Shown here: positions 44,495 to 53,280 of the stretch, piece by piece | How positions within the stretch are numbered: position 1 is the first letter of the stretch | Layout: every line of letters begins with the position of its first letter | NCBI GenBank assembly: GCA_017644005.1 | Contig: JAEPMJ010000003.1 | Span: 372,001 to 436,000, forward strand | Source of the DNA: Rhizobiaceae bacterium | GTDB taxonomy: Bacteria > Pseudomonadota > Alphaproteobacteria > Rhizobiales > Rhizobiaceae | DNA length: 64,000 nt | Direction of reading: 5' to 3' | Translations under genes and position numbers: made by a program | Notes under the pieces: generated by a model | Told to the model about the DNA's origin: nothing | The model's database searches: none | What the model saw: only the letters and a program-made list of their open reading frames with translations

Positions 44495-45370
44495 TCATTC
44501 GCGCCGTGCATAGGTCAATCCAAGCTTTTGCTGAGCCGCTGCCAGTTTGTCGCGAAACGCATTGGCAACCGCTGTGTCCGTCCATTCGCCATGCAATACC
44601 GGGTCTGCAATCGCCGGATGCGTAACGAAGGAAAGTTCTTCGCCGGCAATTCGTACAACCTGGCCGTTGATATCTTTGGCGGCATCCGACAGGAGAAATG
44701 CGACAACGGGGGCGTTGGTTTGGGGCGCGGGCAAGGTTGTGTAAACAACTTCACGGCTCGCGGACTGCCTTTCCATAAACCCCTTGTTACTGGCCGACAT
44801 TGCCGTTTCGGCAAGCGGCGAAACGGCATTTACGCGAACATTCGTATCCTTGAGCTCCATCGCCCAGCTGAAGGTAAGCGATGCCACCGCCGCCTTGGAG
44901 GCGCCGTATCCACCCAGCGCGATCTCCCCGGCCTGCGAGCCCGAACTGACGTTGACGATTGACCCGGCTCGCCCAGCGTCGAGCATGGCACGTACGGCAT
45001 GAAAGGCGCAAGACACCGTGCCAACCGTGTTTACGTCGAGCATCGCCCGAAGATCCTGTTCAGTGATATCGGCGATGGTGCCATGCCGCAGAACGGCGGC
45101 GTTGTTGACCAACCCGTCGATACGACCGAACGATTTGACACAAGTGGCGACAAGCACGCCGCCGAACTTCCAGTCCGAAATGTCGCCGGCGCAGGAAATC
45201 GCTTCGCCGCCTGCCGCCAGAATTTCGGAAACGACCCCTTCCGCGGCATCCTCGTCGATATCGTTGACGACGACCCGGGCGCCAAGTTGAGCGCAGTGCC
45301 GCGCGTAGGACGCGCCGATCCCGCTTCCGGATCCCGTAATTACAATCGCCTTGCCTTCAAGTATGCTCAT
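44495..45370 (-). CDS. SDR-family oxidoreductase
   Basis: A 291-aa classical SDR: TGSGSGIG near residue 12, NDIDEDA suggesting NAD binding, NNAA near 92, Ser in SIVNVSSGSQAG and YGASK near 155. The C-terminus is about 40 residues longer than usual and ends with SFVTHPAIADPVLHGEWTDTAVANAFRDKLAAAQQKLG, as in SDR forms that act on bulky acyl-CoA substrates. A regulon motif lies 53 bp upstream. The start at 45370 is chosen over a TTG eight codons earlier. Confidence 0.83.
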   Translation of the reverse strand: MSILEGKAIVITGSGSGIGASYARHCAQLGARVVVNDIDEDAAEGVVSEILAAGGEAISCAGDISDWKFGGVLVATCVKSFGRIDGLVNNAAVLRHGTIADITEQDLRAMLDVNTVGTVSCAFHAVRAMLDAGRAGSIVNVSSGSQAGEIALGGYGASKAAVASLTFSWAMELKDTNVRVNAVSPLAETAMSASNKGFMERQSASREVVYTTLPAPQTNAPVVAFLLSDAAKDINGQVVRIAGEELSFVTHPAIADPVLHGEWTDTAVANAFRDKLAAAQQKLGLTYARRE

Positions 45371-45423
45371 TCCACAGTACTCGCTATCCACCAAGCAGCA
45401 TGCGGAATCATGCCAATGCGCTC

Positions 45424-45442
45424 ATACCCCGTTCGGACGATG
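45424..45442 (+). promoter_or_regulatory. regulon motif, site 7
   Basis: ATACCCCGTTCGGACGATG, upstream of the minus-strand SDR at 45370. This is the one copy whose GATG end faces away from the gene it precedes. Confidence 0.6.
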
Positions 45443-45455
45443 CCTATGGCGGGCT

Positions 45456-45947
45456 TTAGCCAACATCGGGCTCGTGTGAGCGGCTGAGCAATTGCCGTGC
45501 CGGCTCAGAACCATCGAGCAGCCTGTTTGTCCGGCTTTCCACCTTCCAGCCGCCAGCCGTGCGGGTCAATTCCCATCGGTTGGCGCAGGTGCGGTCAGCG
45601 CGCCAGCCGTCACCGGATTTGACGAAGACCTGAGAATAGTTGACGGCGATTGCTCTGTCGCCGCTCAAGGTAATGCTGGGATTGCTCAGCACATGGGCTG
45701 AGCCGGCCGATACATATGCGCGGTGCGTATCCAGATCGATCAGCGCTGCAACGTTGTCCCGACCGATGAGCGGGTCGCCGCCGAAATCATAGCTGCCGTT
45801 CTCGTTCCACATCGCGGCGACCGCATCGCCGTCAACGCTGTCGACCGCCGGACCGTAGGACGCAATCAGGTTCAGGATTGCCAGACGGTCTTCAAGCAAC
45901 GTGAGGCGCTTTTCCAGCTGGGTGATCCTGTCTTGTGCAGCCGACAC
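45456..45947 (-). CDS. NTF2/SnoaL-like protein
   Basis: The 163-aa protein is a SnoaL_4-type cone-shaped barrel. An N-terminal coiled-coil helix (ITQLEKRLTLLEDRLAI) leads into LIASYGPAVDSVDGDAVAAMWNENGSY with the Tyr and Asp that are conserved in scytalone-dehydratase-like members. SAHVLSNPSITL provides a histidine. Members of this fold include ketosteroid isomerase and dehydratases, so it may isomerise or dehydrate a ring intermediate. It follows the upstream SDR by 6 bp and is probably co-transcribed with it. Confidence 0.75.
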   Translation of the reverse strand: MSAAQDRITQLEKRLTLLEDRLAILNLIASYGPAVDSVDGDAVAAMWNENGSYDFGGDPLIGRDNVAALIDLDTHRAYVSAGSAHVLSNPSITLSGDRAIAVNYSQVFVKSGDGWRADRTCANRWELTRTAGGWKVESRTNRLLDGSEPARQLLSRSHEPDVG

Positions 45948-45953
45948 CGTTCG

Positions 45954-46718
45954 TCACCCGATATTTTGCGCCCCGTCAACGACAAGAACCGAGCCGCTGA
46001 CGTAACGGGCCTCATCGGAGGCAAGCCATGCGATCGCGGAGGCAAGGTCTTCGGGCTCTCCCCCGTCGACTCGTCCTGCGAGCTTCGGCGGACGTACCAG
46101 CAGGTCCTCGTTCTGGTTTTCAAGAGGCTCGAGACCGGCTCCGATCGACGTCTTCACCTTGCCGGGACAAACGGTATTGAACCGTATTCCTGTGGGCCCG
46201 AATTCGACCGCGAGCGATTTGGTCAGCGCGATGATCCCGGCCTTTACCGCTGCATAATGCGCCGCATAGGCAATACCGTGAATGCCCGCCGTCGAGGCGA
46301 CGGTGACGGCATTGCCGGAGTTTGCCTCAAGATGCGGTATCGCCGACTGCAAAATGCGGAAGACGCTGGACAGGTTGATGGCCAGCATACGGTCCCAGTC
46401 GCCCTGCCCGATGTCGCAGAAATGGGCGCGATGATAGATGCCGGCGTTGCAAACGACCACATCCAGCCGTCCCAATGCAGCAACCGTTTCGTCGACAAGT
46501 GCCGACGATGCGCCGGCATCCGCGGCGTCATAGACGCGCCACGTTGCCTGCTTGCCATCGCCTGCCGACGAAGTCGCCCGTCGCAGGCCGGCCTCGTCCC
46601 GGTCAGCCAGCATCACATCGGCGCCAGCGTCGAGCAAGCGAAGCGCCGTCGCGCGCCCGATACCACTCGCAGCGCCGGTAACCAGCACGGCCTTTCCGTC
46701 GAAATTCGCAGAGTTCAT
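45954..46718 (-). CDS. SDR-family oxidoreductase
   Basis: A 254-aa classical SDR with TGAASGIG near residue 14, aspartate in VMLADRDEA for NAD, CNAG near 85, Ser in TVASTAGIHG and YAAVK near 150. GGAGG upstream of the ATG at 46718 fixes the start. It is divergent from the ipdE2-ipdE1 operon, with a regulon motif between the two starts that can serve both directions. Probably oxidises a hydroxyl group of a ring intermediate. Confidence 0.85.
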   Translation of the reverse strand: MNSANFDGKAVLVTGAASGIGRATALRLLDAGADVMLADRDEAGLRRATSSAGDGKQATWRVYDAADAGASSALVDETVAALGRLDVVVCNAGIYHRAHFCDIGQGDWDRMLAINLSSVFRILQSAIPHLEANSGNAVTVASTAGIHGIAYAAHYAAVKAGIIALTKSLAVEFGPTGIRFNTVCPGKVKTSIGAGLEPLENQNEDLLVRPPKLAGRVDGGEPEDLASAIAWLASDEARYVSGSVLVVDGAQNIG

Positions 46719-46767
46719 GCTGCCTCCAAATCCGACTAGAAAGTGCGCTGCATCGGTCCAGCGGAGC

Positions 46768-46786
46768 ATCATTCGTTCGGACGATG
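46768..46786 (+). promoter_or_regulatory. regulon motif, site 8
   Basis: ATCATTCGTTCGGACGATG between the divergent SDR and ipdE2 operons. With the preceding base it is close to a full palindrome (CATCATTCG facing CGGACGATG), fitting service to both sides. Confidence 0.7.
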
Positions 46787-46858
46787 TTTCATCCTGTTCG
46801 CTTTGCGAGGTTTTACCCTACGGTTCCGGCCAGTCGCCGGATCGAGATCGATGGGCCG

Positions 46859-47986
46859 ATGGATCTTTCACTGACAGAAGACCAGTTGTTTATGCGCGAC
46901 GAGGCGAACAGATTTCTCGCCGAGCGCGCCACCTCGGAAGCCGTGCGGGCGGCAATCGCGTCCGGAGGATTTGACAAGGCGCTCTGGGACTCCATTTCGA
47001 ACGAGCTTGGGTGGTGCGGCATCGCGATTCCCGAGGATGCCGGCGGGCTTGGCCTCGGCGCCTTCGAAATGGTCCTTCTGCTCGAGGAAATCGGTCGGCG
47101 CCTGGCGCCGGTTCCATTCTGGACGACAGTCTCGGTATGCGCACCCGTCATCCGCGTACTTGCTACTGATGAAACGCGGCTCGCGCTTCTTGGCCGTATC
47201 GCTTCGGGCAATGCGGCGGCCACGGTGGCCCTGCCCCGGCCAGCGGCAAACGATCCGTTCGAGGCAATCGAATTCAACGCCGAGCCCGATGGACGAGGCT
47301 GGATACTCTCCGGACGTTGTGCTGCCGTCTTCAATCTCGCATGCGCCGATCTGGTGGTGGTTCCTGCCCGTCTGAATGAGAGACCGGCGCTGTTCGCCGT
47401 CGAGCGCAGTTCGCTTTCGGCAATCGCGCCACACGACACGCTCGATCCGACAATGCCGGTTGCCCCGCTGTCGCTTGCAGGCGTCCCGGTCGGGGCGGAT
47501 GCGCGCATCGATCGCGGTGACCTCGATACTGGCGATTTCGCCGCTCCCCTGCTGTGGGCGCGGCTTGGCCTTGCGGCGGAACAGGTTGGCGCGGCGAGCG
47601 GATGTCTTGAACTTACGCTTGCCTACATTTCCGAACGCGTGCAGTTCGGACGCAGCATTGCGTCATTTCAAGCAGTGAAACACCGCTGCGCCGAACTTCT
47701 GGTCCGCATCGGCGAAGCACGGTCGCTGCTCTACGGCGCCGCAGCATGCCTCGACGCCGGGGGCGACGACGTAGCGCGCGAGATCGAAGGGGCCGGCGTC
47801 CTCGCAAGCGAGGCGCTCTGGCATGCCGCCGAGGAAGCTATCCAGCTCCACGGCGGCGTCGGCAACACATGGGAGTACGATCCTCACCTCTATCTGCGCC
47901 GGGCACAGGCGACAGCACATCTGTTCGGCTCCGCGGATGCGAAGCTTTCCCGTCTGGCTGAGTTCCTTCAGGAGGCCGCGGCGTGA
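46859..47986 (+). CDS. ipdE2: IpdE2-like acyl-CoA dehydrogenase subunit
   Basis: The 375-aa protein is a divergent acyl-CoA dehydrogenase of the smaller-subunit kind: MDLSLTEDQLFMRDEANRFLAERA, GIAIPEDAGGLGLGAFEMVLLLEEIGRRLAP, and a C-terminal domain with RVQFGRSIASFQAVKHRCAELLVR and ALWHAAEEAIQLHGGVGNTWEYDPHLYLRRA. In steroid degraders IpdE1-IpdE2 (FadE30-FadE33) form an alpha2beta2 dehydrogenase acting on the propanoyl-CoA side chain of 5-OH-HIP-CoA. Its 4-bp overlap with an IpdE1 homologue supports this pairing. The ATG at 46859 is used. The earlier ATG at 46784 lies inside the regulatory motif. Confidence 0.82.
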   Translation: MDLSLTEDQLFMRDEANRFLAERATSEAVRAAIASGGFDKALWDSISNELGWCGIAIPEDAGGLGLGAFEMVLLLEEIGRRLAPVPFWTTVSVCAPVIRVLATDETRLALLGRIASGNAAATVALPRPAANDPFEAIEFNAEPDGRGWILSGRCAAVFNLACADLVVVPARLNERPALFAVERSSLSAIAPHDTLDPTMPVAPLSLAGVPVGADARIDRGDLDTGDFAAPLLWARLGLAAEQVGAASGCLELTLAYISERVQFGRSIASFQAVKHRCAELLVRIGEARSLLYGAAACLDAGGDDVAREIEGAGVLASEALWHAAEEAIQLHGGVGNTWEYDPHLYLRRAQATAHLFGSADAKLSRLAEFLQEAAA

Positions 47987-49167
47987 ACGAGCAGAATCTC
48001 TCCGCGTTTCGGGCTGAAGTCGCCGACTGGATGAAGGCAAATCTGTGCGGGCGCTTCGCACCGCTTGTCGATCGCGGCCACGCCGGCGACGGCGATGCCC
48101 TTCCCGATCTCAGAAAGGAATGGGAACGCGAACTTGCGGGCGGCGGATGGACCTGTCCGGGATGGCCGGCAGAGTATGGCGGGCGCGCGCTTTCGGTTGC
48201 CGAGCAGGTCGCGTTTCAGGAGGAGTACGCGCGCGCTGGCGGACCTGGTCGTCTTGGGCACATTGGCGAGGGTCTTCTTGGTCCGACGCTCATTGCCTTT
48301 GGTACAGAAACGCAGAAGCAACGCTTCCTGCCGCCGATACGCGAGGGCCGCGAAATCTGGTGTCAGGGCTATTCTGAGCCGGAAGCCGGGTCTGATCTGG
48401 CCAATATCAAGACGCGGGCCCGCCTGGATCCGGAAACCGGAGACTGGTTGGTTACAGGGCAGAAAGTCTGGACCTCCCTGGCCCATCTGTCAGACTGGAT
48501 TTTCGTCGTTGCGCGTTGCGATGAGGGGTCTGTCGGGCCGAAAGGTCTCATCTTCCTGCTTATGCCGCTCGACCAAAAGGGCATAGAGATACACCCCATT
48601 CGACAGATTGGCGGTGGGTCCGAGTTCAATTCAGTGTTCTTCGACGATGCCCGCGTCAGCGCCGATTGCGTGGTCGGGCAACCCGGCGATGGCTGGAGGA
48701 TAGCAATGACGCTGCTTTCCTTCGAGCGCGGCCTCTCCACGCTTGGCCAGCAGATGGGATTCCAGCGGGAGCTACAACTCATTGCCGTGCTCGCACGCGA
48801 AAATGGCGCAGCAGCCGATCCTGCAATCAAAATGCGCATCGCGCGCGCATGGGTCGGACTGCGCGCCATGCGCTACATGGCAATGCGCATGCTCGCCGAC
48901 AGCAGCGATCCGCAAGCGAAACTGGAGAGCCTTGGCTACAAGTATCAGTGGTCGCACTGGCATCGCGATCTGGGCAAGCTTGGCATGGACGTATTGGGCT
49001 TTTCGGGCGCTTCGGCGACCGACGACCCCAGGACGGAGAAGCTGCGGCAGCTTTTCTTCTTCACGCGAGCTGACACCGTTTATGGCGGCACCAGCGAAAT
49101 CCAGCTCAACATCATTGCCGAACGCGGCCTGGGTATGCCCAAGGAACCGCGAGGAGGCACCGCCTGA
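47983..49167 (+). CDS. ipdE1: IpdE1/FadE30-like acyl-CoA dehydrogenase
   Basis: The 394-aa protein matches remembered FadE30: WPAEYGGRALSVAEQVAFQEEYARAGGPGRLGHIGEGLLGPTLI, WCQGYSEPEAGSDLANI, GQKVWTSLAHLSDW, EFNSVFFDDARVSADCVVG, FERGLSTLGQQ and FTRADTVYGGTSEIQLNIIAERGLGMP. The residue in the position of medium-chain Glu376 is Gly (YGGTSE), as in this group. It begins with GTG overlapping the ipdE2 stop, with AGGAGG upstream. Together they should desaturate the CoA-activated side chain of the hydrindane intermediate. Confidence 0.9.
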   Translation: MNEQNLSAFRAEVADWMKANLCGRFAPLVDRGHAGDGDALPDLRKEWERELAGGGWTCPGWPAEYGGRALSVAEQVAFQEEYARAGGPGRLGHIGEGLLGPTLIAFGTETQKQRFLPPIREGREIWCQGYSEPEAGSDLANIKTRARLDPETGDWLVTGQKVWTSLAHLSDWIFVVARCDEGSVGPKGLIFLLMPLDQKGIEIHPIRQIGGGSEFNSVFFDDARVSADCVVGQPGDGWRIAMTLLSFERGLSTLGQQMGFQRELQLIAVLARENGAAADPAIKMRIARAWVGLRAMRYMAMRMLADSSDPQAKLESLGYKYQWSHWHRDLGKLGMDVLGFSGASATDDPRTEKLRQLFFFTRADTVYGGTSEIQLNIIAERGLGMPKEPRGGTA

Positions 49168-49691
49168 TGGGCTTTGCGCATTCAAGCAGCCACGAACTTG
49201 CCGCGCGTGACTGCCTGCTCAGGCTGGTGAACACCTATTCGCGCGCCTGCGACCGGCGCGATTTCAATCTGCTTCGTTCGCTTTACCACGATGACGCAAT
49301 CGAGGAGCATGGTGACATGTTCACCGGCTCCGCCGACGAATATGTGGAGTGGGTCGCCTCGGCGCTGTCAAACTGGTCTGCCACCGCCCACTACGTTGCC
49401 AACGCCCTTTTCGAGGTGCGCGGCGACTATGCCGAGGGCGAAATCTACAAGATCAACTACCACCGCACACGCGACGAGACCGAAGAGATCGTCACAGGAA
49501 GCCGCAGCCTCGACCGCTATGAGCGCCGCGGCGGCGAATGGCGTTTCCTCGGCCGGAGCGTAACGCTTGACTGGGCTGAGCAGCGGCCGGCAAGCGCCAA
49601 GGCACTGGAGAGCTTCGCTGCTGCCAGCCCCCGCGGCCGCGCCGGACGGGACGATCTTTCCTATTCGAAACTGACCTTATTCGGCACCTGA
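49167..49691 (+). CDS. NTF2/SnoaL-like (scytalone dehydratase-type) protein
   Basis: A 174-aa SnoaL_4 protein. LLRLVNTYSRACDRRDFNLLRSLYHDDAIEEHG contains the Tyr and Asp of scytalone-dehydratase-like enzymes. SATAHYVANALFEVRGDYAEGEIYKINYHRT supplies the two histidine positions. A dehydration or isomerisation step is therefore plausible. The start codon overlaps the ipdE1 stop (TGATG) and GAGGAGG lies upstream, so it is made with the dehydrogenase. Confidence 0.78.
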   Translation: MGFAHSSSHELAARDCLLRLVNTYSRACDRRDFNLLRSLYHDDAIEEHGDMFTGSADEYVEWVASALSNWSATAHYVANALFEVRGDYAEGEIYKINYHRTRDETEEIVTGSRSLDRYERRGGEWRFLGRSVTLDWAEQRPASAKALESFAAASPRGRAGRDDLSYSKLTLFGT

Positions 49692-49740
49692 GCCCGCGCG
49701 GCCGTAGCCGACACTCATGCACAACTCTTGGAGGCAGACG

Positions 49741-50499
49741 ATGACGAAGCAGTTTCAGGGCAAAGTGGCCGTGGTTACCGGTGGTGCGAACGGTATCGGT
49801 CGCGCTATCGCCGTCGCATTCGCGAAGGAAGGTGCGGACGTTGCCATTCTTGACCGCGAAGCCGACGCGCTCGCGGAAGCAGCGGAGCTCGTGCGCGCGG
49901 AGGGCGTGCGCGCGCTACCCGTTTCCGGCGACATGACCGACAAGGCGCGGGTCGAAGCCGCCTTCGCAAAGGTCAAAACCGATCTCGGTCCGGTCGACAT
50001 GCTCACAAACAACATCGGCCAGACGGCGCGCGAAAATTATTCCGAGTTCTATCTCGCCAAACCCGAAACGCTGGAGTTCGTCATCGGAGTTTCGCTGATG
50101 ACCACGCTGATGTGCTCGCGCCAGGTGGTCAACGACATGCGCGAACGCAAGAGCGGCAAGATCGTCTCCATCTCCTCCGATTCGTCCATCAATGGCGATA
50201 TCGGCACTGTCGACTATGCATCCGCAAAATCGGGGGTGCTAGGCTTCACCCGCGCGCTGGCGCGAGAACTCGGCCCATCCAAGGTAAACGTCAACGCGGT
50301 TTGCCCCGGCCCTACCAACACACGTGCCATGCAGCGCATTCCGAAAGACGCCTATGAGCGCGCCAAGAACGCCATTCCGCTGGGTGAATTGTGCGAGCCC
50401 GAGGACATTGCCAACGCCGTCGTCTTTCTTTCCAGCGACAAGGCTCGCTTCATTACCGGCCAGACGCTGATGGTGAATGGCGGCCGCGTATTCTACTGA
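49741..50499 (+). CDS. SDR-family oxidoreductase
   Basis: A 252-aa classical SDR: TGGANGIG near residue 14, aspartate in VAILDREADA for NAD, NNIG near 90, Ser in IVSISSDSSINGD and YASAK near 157. GGAGG before the ATG at 49741 fixes the start. It is fourth in the ipdE2-ipdE1 operon, 49 bp after the NTF2-like gene. A 3-hydroxyacyl-CoA dehydrogenase step on the side chain is a reasonable guess. Confidence 0.85.
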   Translation: MTKQFQGKVAVVTGGANGIGRAIAVAFAKEGADVAILDREADALAEAAELVRAEGVRALPVSGDMTDKARVEAAFAKVKTDLGPVDMLTNNIGQTARENYSEFYLAKPETLEFVIGVSLMTTLMCSRQVVNDMRERKSGKIVSISSDSSINGDIGTVDYASAKSGVLGFTRALARELGPSKVNVNAVCPGPTNTRAMQRIPKDAYERAKNAIPLGELCEPEDIANAVVFLSSDKARFITGQTLMVNGGRVFY

Positions 50500-50520
50500 C
50501 GTGGCTAATAGCCAGCGGCG

Positions 50521-50539
50521 CTAGTACATTCGGACGATG
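50521..50539 (+). promoter_or_regulatory. regulon motif, site 9
   Basis: CTAGTACATTCGGACGATG, ending 74 bp before the ipdC start and pointing at it. Confidence 0.7.
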
Positions 50540-50613
50540 TTTGCCGCGCCTGCACCGGCGCATCAAACATCCATTATCCTGACCGAACCGACATCGGGGA
50601 CCCGCTCATTCAC

Positions 50614-51711
50614 ATGACAAACTCGCTCCAGACAATTCTGTGCGACAAGCTCGGCTGCCGCTATCCGGTGGTCCAGACCGCGATGGGGTGGGTTGCCGAT
50701 GCCAAACTCACGGCAGCTACCTGCAATGCCGGCGGGTTTGGATTTCTCGCTGGCGCGACTATCGAGCCGGGGCATGTGGAAGCTACGATCCTCGATGTGA
50801 AGAAGCGCACCGACAGACCGTTCGGTGTCAATTTTCACATGTTCCAGCCCAACGCTCAGGAGGTTCTGGACGCCGTCATCAAGCATAAGGTGCGCGCGGT
50901 ATCCTACGGGCGCGGGCCGGACGCAAAGACGATCGGTCGCCTGAAAGATGCCGGCGTCATATGCATGCCTACGGTCGGCGCGCTCAAACACGCAATCAAG
51001 GCCGTGGAGCTGGGCGCCGATGTCGTCACCATTCAAGGTGGCGAGGGCGGCGGGCACACCGGGGCGGTGCCGACCACCATCCTCCTGCCGCAGGTTATCG
51101 AAGCGGTTGATGTTCCGGTCGTTGCCGCGGGGGGCTTTTCCGACGGTCGCGGACTGGTAGCCGCCCTCGCCTGGGGTGCCGCCGGGATCGCCATGGGTAC
51201 GCGGTTCCTGCTGACCAAGGACTCGCCGGTACCGCGCAGTTCCCTGAAGCGATACCTTGCGACGAAGGACCCAACCGTCATCAAGGTTTCGACCGCTGTA
51301 GACGGGCTGCCGCAGCGCTTCATCGAAAATGACGAACTCAGACGAATCGAGCAGATGAGCCTGCCTGCCCGGCTTGCAATGAGCGCACGCTACGCCCGCA
51401 AATGGGGCAAGGAAGCAGGCCTCGGCCCGGTAGGCATGGCCAAGCTCGGGTTAAAGGTGATGAGCGGCGACGACGGCGGCTTTCGCCAGACGGTGATGGC
51501 GGCCAACCTGCCCACGCTGGTTCAGCGCGGCATCGTGGCCGGCGATCCAGACCATGGCCTCCTGCCGAGCGGTCAGGTTGCCGCCCGGATCGCCGAACTG
51601 GAAAGTTGCGAGGACTTGATTGCGCGCATCATGCGCGAGGCAAACGAACGGATCGACGCATTGGCTGCACTTCGCACAGGCCCCAAAACGACAAAACGGA
51701 GAGTTTCGTGA
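50614..51711 (+). CDS. ipdC: IpdC-like nitronate monooxygenase-family flavoprotein
   Basis: The 365-aa FMN TIM-barrel protein resembles Rv3553 (IpdC) closely: YPVVQTAMGWVADAKLTAATCNAGGFGFLAGATIEP, FGVNFHMF, GADVVTIQGGEGGGHTGAVPTTILLPQVIEAV, VVAAGGFSDGRGLVAALAWGAAGIAMGTRFLLTKDS. A long C-terminal extension, as in IpdC, distinguishes it from true nitronate monooxygenases. In actinobacteria IpdC acts on a 5-hydroxy hydrindane carboxyl-CoA before ring D opening. First gene of an operon with echA20 and ipdF, its two companions in that pathway. Confidence 0.88.
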   Translation: MTNSLQTILCDKLGCRYPVVQTAMGWVADAKLTAATCNAGGFGFLAGATIEPGHVEATILDVKKRTDRPFGVNFHMFQPNAQEVLDAVIKHKVRAVSYGRGPDAKTIGRLKDAGVICMPTVGALKHAIKAVELGADVVTIQGGEGGGHTGAVPTTILLPQVIEAVDVPVVAAGGFSDGRGLVAALAWGAAGIAMGTRFLLTKDSPVPRSSLKRYLATKDPTVIKVSTAVDGLPQRFIENDELRRIEQMSLPARLAMSARYARKWGKEAGLGPVGMAKLGLKVMSGDDGGFRQTVMAANLPTLVQRGIVAGDPDHGLLPSGQVAARIAELESCEDLIARIMREANERIDALAALRTGPKTTKRRVS

Positions 51712-52478
51712 CGCGGCAATTCTGGACGGCAATCGAAGCCGGCATCGCCGAGCTGGTCATTGAAAATCCGCCGGTAAATGCACTGGACTCGGTTGGCTGG
51801 CGCACTCTGAGCGAGGAGATCGACCGGCTGAACGCCGATGACACGGTTCGCGTCATCGTAATTCGCGCCGAGGGCAAGGGTTTCTGCGCAGGTGTGGACA
51901 TTAAGGAACTTCAGGCGCATCCCGCCCGCATTGTCGAGGTCAATGCAGGAAACTACGAGACCTTCCGTGCGCTGCACAGGGGTCTGAAGCCGGCAATCGC
52001 GGCAGTGCACGGTTACGTGCTCGGTGGCGGCATCGGCATCTGCGGCGCAGTCGATATCATCGTGGCCTCGGAGGACGCGACGTTCGGTGTGCCTGAAGTG
52101 GATCGCGGAGCACTGGGCGCCGGCGCGCACCTGCAGCGCATGTTCCCGCTGCAGAAGGTGAGGCACATGTATTTCACCGGCGAACCGATCGATGCAGCGG
52201 AGGCCTACCGGCTAGGCGCGGTTGAAAAGGTGGTTCCGAAGGACCGGCTGCGTGAAACGGCGCTCGAAATCGCCGCCAAGATCGCTGCAAAAAGCTCGAC
52301 GATCGTAGCGCTCGCCAAGGAAGCGCTGAACGGTGTGGAAGAAGGCGATCTGGAGCGTCACTATCGCTGGGAACAGGGCTTCACCGCACAAGCATATCTT
52401 ACTGCCGAAAGCCAGGAAGCGCGTGACGCATTCGTTGAGAAGCGCGGCGCCGACTTCGACAGATCGAAAGACAAGTGA
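51708..52478 (+). CDS. echA20: EchA20-like crotonase-fold ring D hydrolase
   Basis: The 256-aa crotonase carries the EchA20 pattern: ENPPVNALDSVGWRTL, AEGKGFCAGVDIKELQ, LGGGIGICGAVDIIVASEDATFGVPEVDRGALGAGAHLQRM, AKEALNGVEEGDLERHYRWEQGFTAQAYL. The PEVDRG stretch keeps its Glu, while the first hydratase Glu position in GGGIGICG is not Glu, as in EchA20. In actinobacteria EchA20 opens ring D of HIEC-CoA to give COCHEA-CoA, the IpdAB substrate. It starts with GTG overlapping the ipdC stop (GTGA). Confidence 0.87.
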   Translation: MTRQFWTAIEAGIAELVIENPPVNALDSVGWRTLSEEIDRLNADDTVRVIVIRAEGKGFCAGVDIKELQAHPARIVEVNAGNYETFRALHRGLKPAIAAVHGYVLGGGIGICGAVDIIVASEDATFGVPEVDRGALGAGAHLQRMFPLQKVRHMYFTGEPIDAAEAYRLGAVEKVVPKDRLRETALEIAAKIAAKSSTIVALAKEALNGVEEGDLERHYRWEQGFTAQAYLTAESQEARDAFVEKRGADFDRSKDK

Positions 52479-52491
52479 GGCCAGACAGTCA

Positions 52492-53280
52492 ATGAGCGTC
52501 CCCGTTCCACCCTATGTCGAAGGACACCAACTGCTGGCCGGCAAGAGTGTGCTCATTACCGCCGCCGCGGGCGTGGGCATCGGCTTTGCAGCCGCGCGCA
52601 AAGCAGTCGAGGAAGGCTGCCGGGCGATTTTCATCTCCGACATCCACGAACGCCGCCTCGGCGAGGCAGCGCAGAAGCTGGAGGAAATCGGCTCCGGCAT
52701 CCCGGTCTTCCAACAGATATGCAACGTCACCGATGAAGATCAGGTCCAGTCGCTGGTGGCGGCGGCGGAAGACAAGCTTGGCGGGATCGACGTTCTCATC
52801 AACAATGCCGGCCTTGGGGGGCTCAAGAATGTCGTCGACATGCCCGACGATGAATGGGCGCGCGTTCTCGACATCACACTGACCGGCACCATGCGCATGA
52901 CCCGCGCCGCACTCAAGGTCATGATCCCGCGCAAGGCGGGGACGATCGTCAACAACGCCTCAGTTCTTGGTTGGCGCGCCCAGAAGGGTCAGTCGCACTA
53001 TGCGGCAGCCAAGGCAGGCGTCATGGCGTTCACGCGGTGCAGCGCGCTGGAAGCAGCCGAGCACGGCATTCGGATCAATGCCGTTTCGCCGTCTATTGCC
53101 ATGCATGATTTTCTCAAAAAGGCGTCGCCTCAAGAGGAGCTCGACAAGCTTGCCGGTCGGGAGGCGTTCGGGCGCGCCGCCGAGGTCTGGGAAGTCGCCA
53201 ATGTGATGATGTTCCTCGCCAGCGACTACGCCGGATACATGGCCGGCGAGGTGGTCTCGGTTTCGAGCCAGCGGGCATGA
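52492..53280 (+). CDS. ipdF: IpdF-like 5-hydroxy dehydrogenase (SDR)
   Basis: The 262-aa SDR has the same length as mycobacterial IpdF (Rv3559c) and shares its idiosyncratic stretches: GKSVLITAAAGVGIGFAAAR, SDIHERRLGEAAQKLEEIG, NNAGLGGLKNVVDMPDDEWARVLDITL, IVNNASVLGWRAQKGQSHYAAAKAGVMAFTRCSALEAAEHGIRINAVSPSIA and FGRAAEVWEVANVMMFLASDYAGYMAGEVVSVSSQ. YAAAK carries the catalytic pair. It would oxidise the 5-hydroxyl of the hydrindane-CoA ester to a ketone. It overlaps the MaoC gene by ATGA. Confidence 0.9.
   Translation: MSVPVPPYVEGHQLLAGKSVLITAAAGVGIGFAAARKAVEEGCRAIFISDIHERRLGEAAQKLEEIGSGIPVFQQICNVTDEDQVQSLVAAAEDKLGGIDVLINNAGLGGLKNVVDMPDDEWARVLDITLTGTMRMTRAALKVMIPRKAGTIVNNASVLGWRAQKGQSHYAAAKAGVMAFTRCSALEAAEHGIRINAVSPSIAMHDFLKKASPQEELDKLAGREAFGRAAEVWEVANVMMFLASDYAGYMAGEVVSVSSQRA

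Noticed and set aside
50614..51711. True nitronate monooxygenase
   Set aside because: Motifs and the long C-terminal extension match IpdC, and it is co-transcribed with EchA20 and IpdF homologues.
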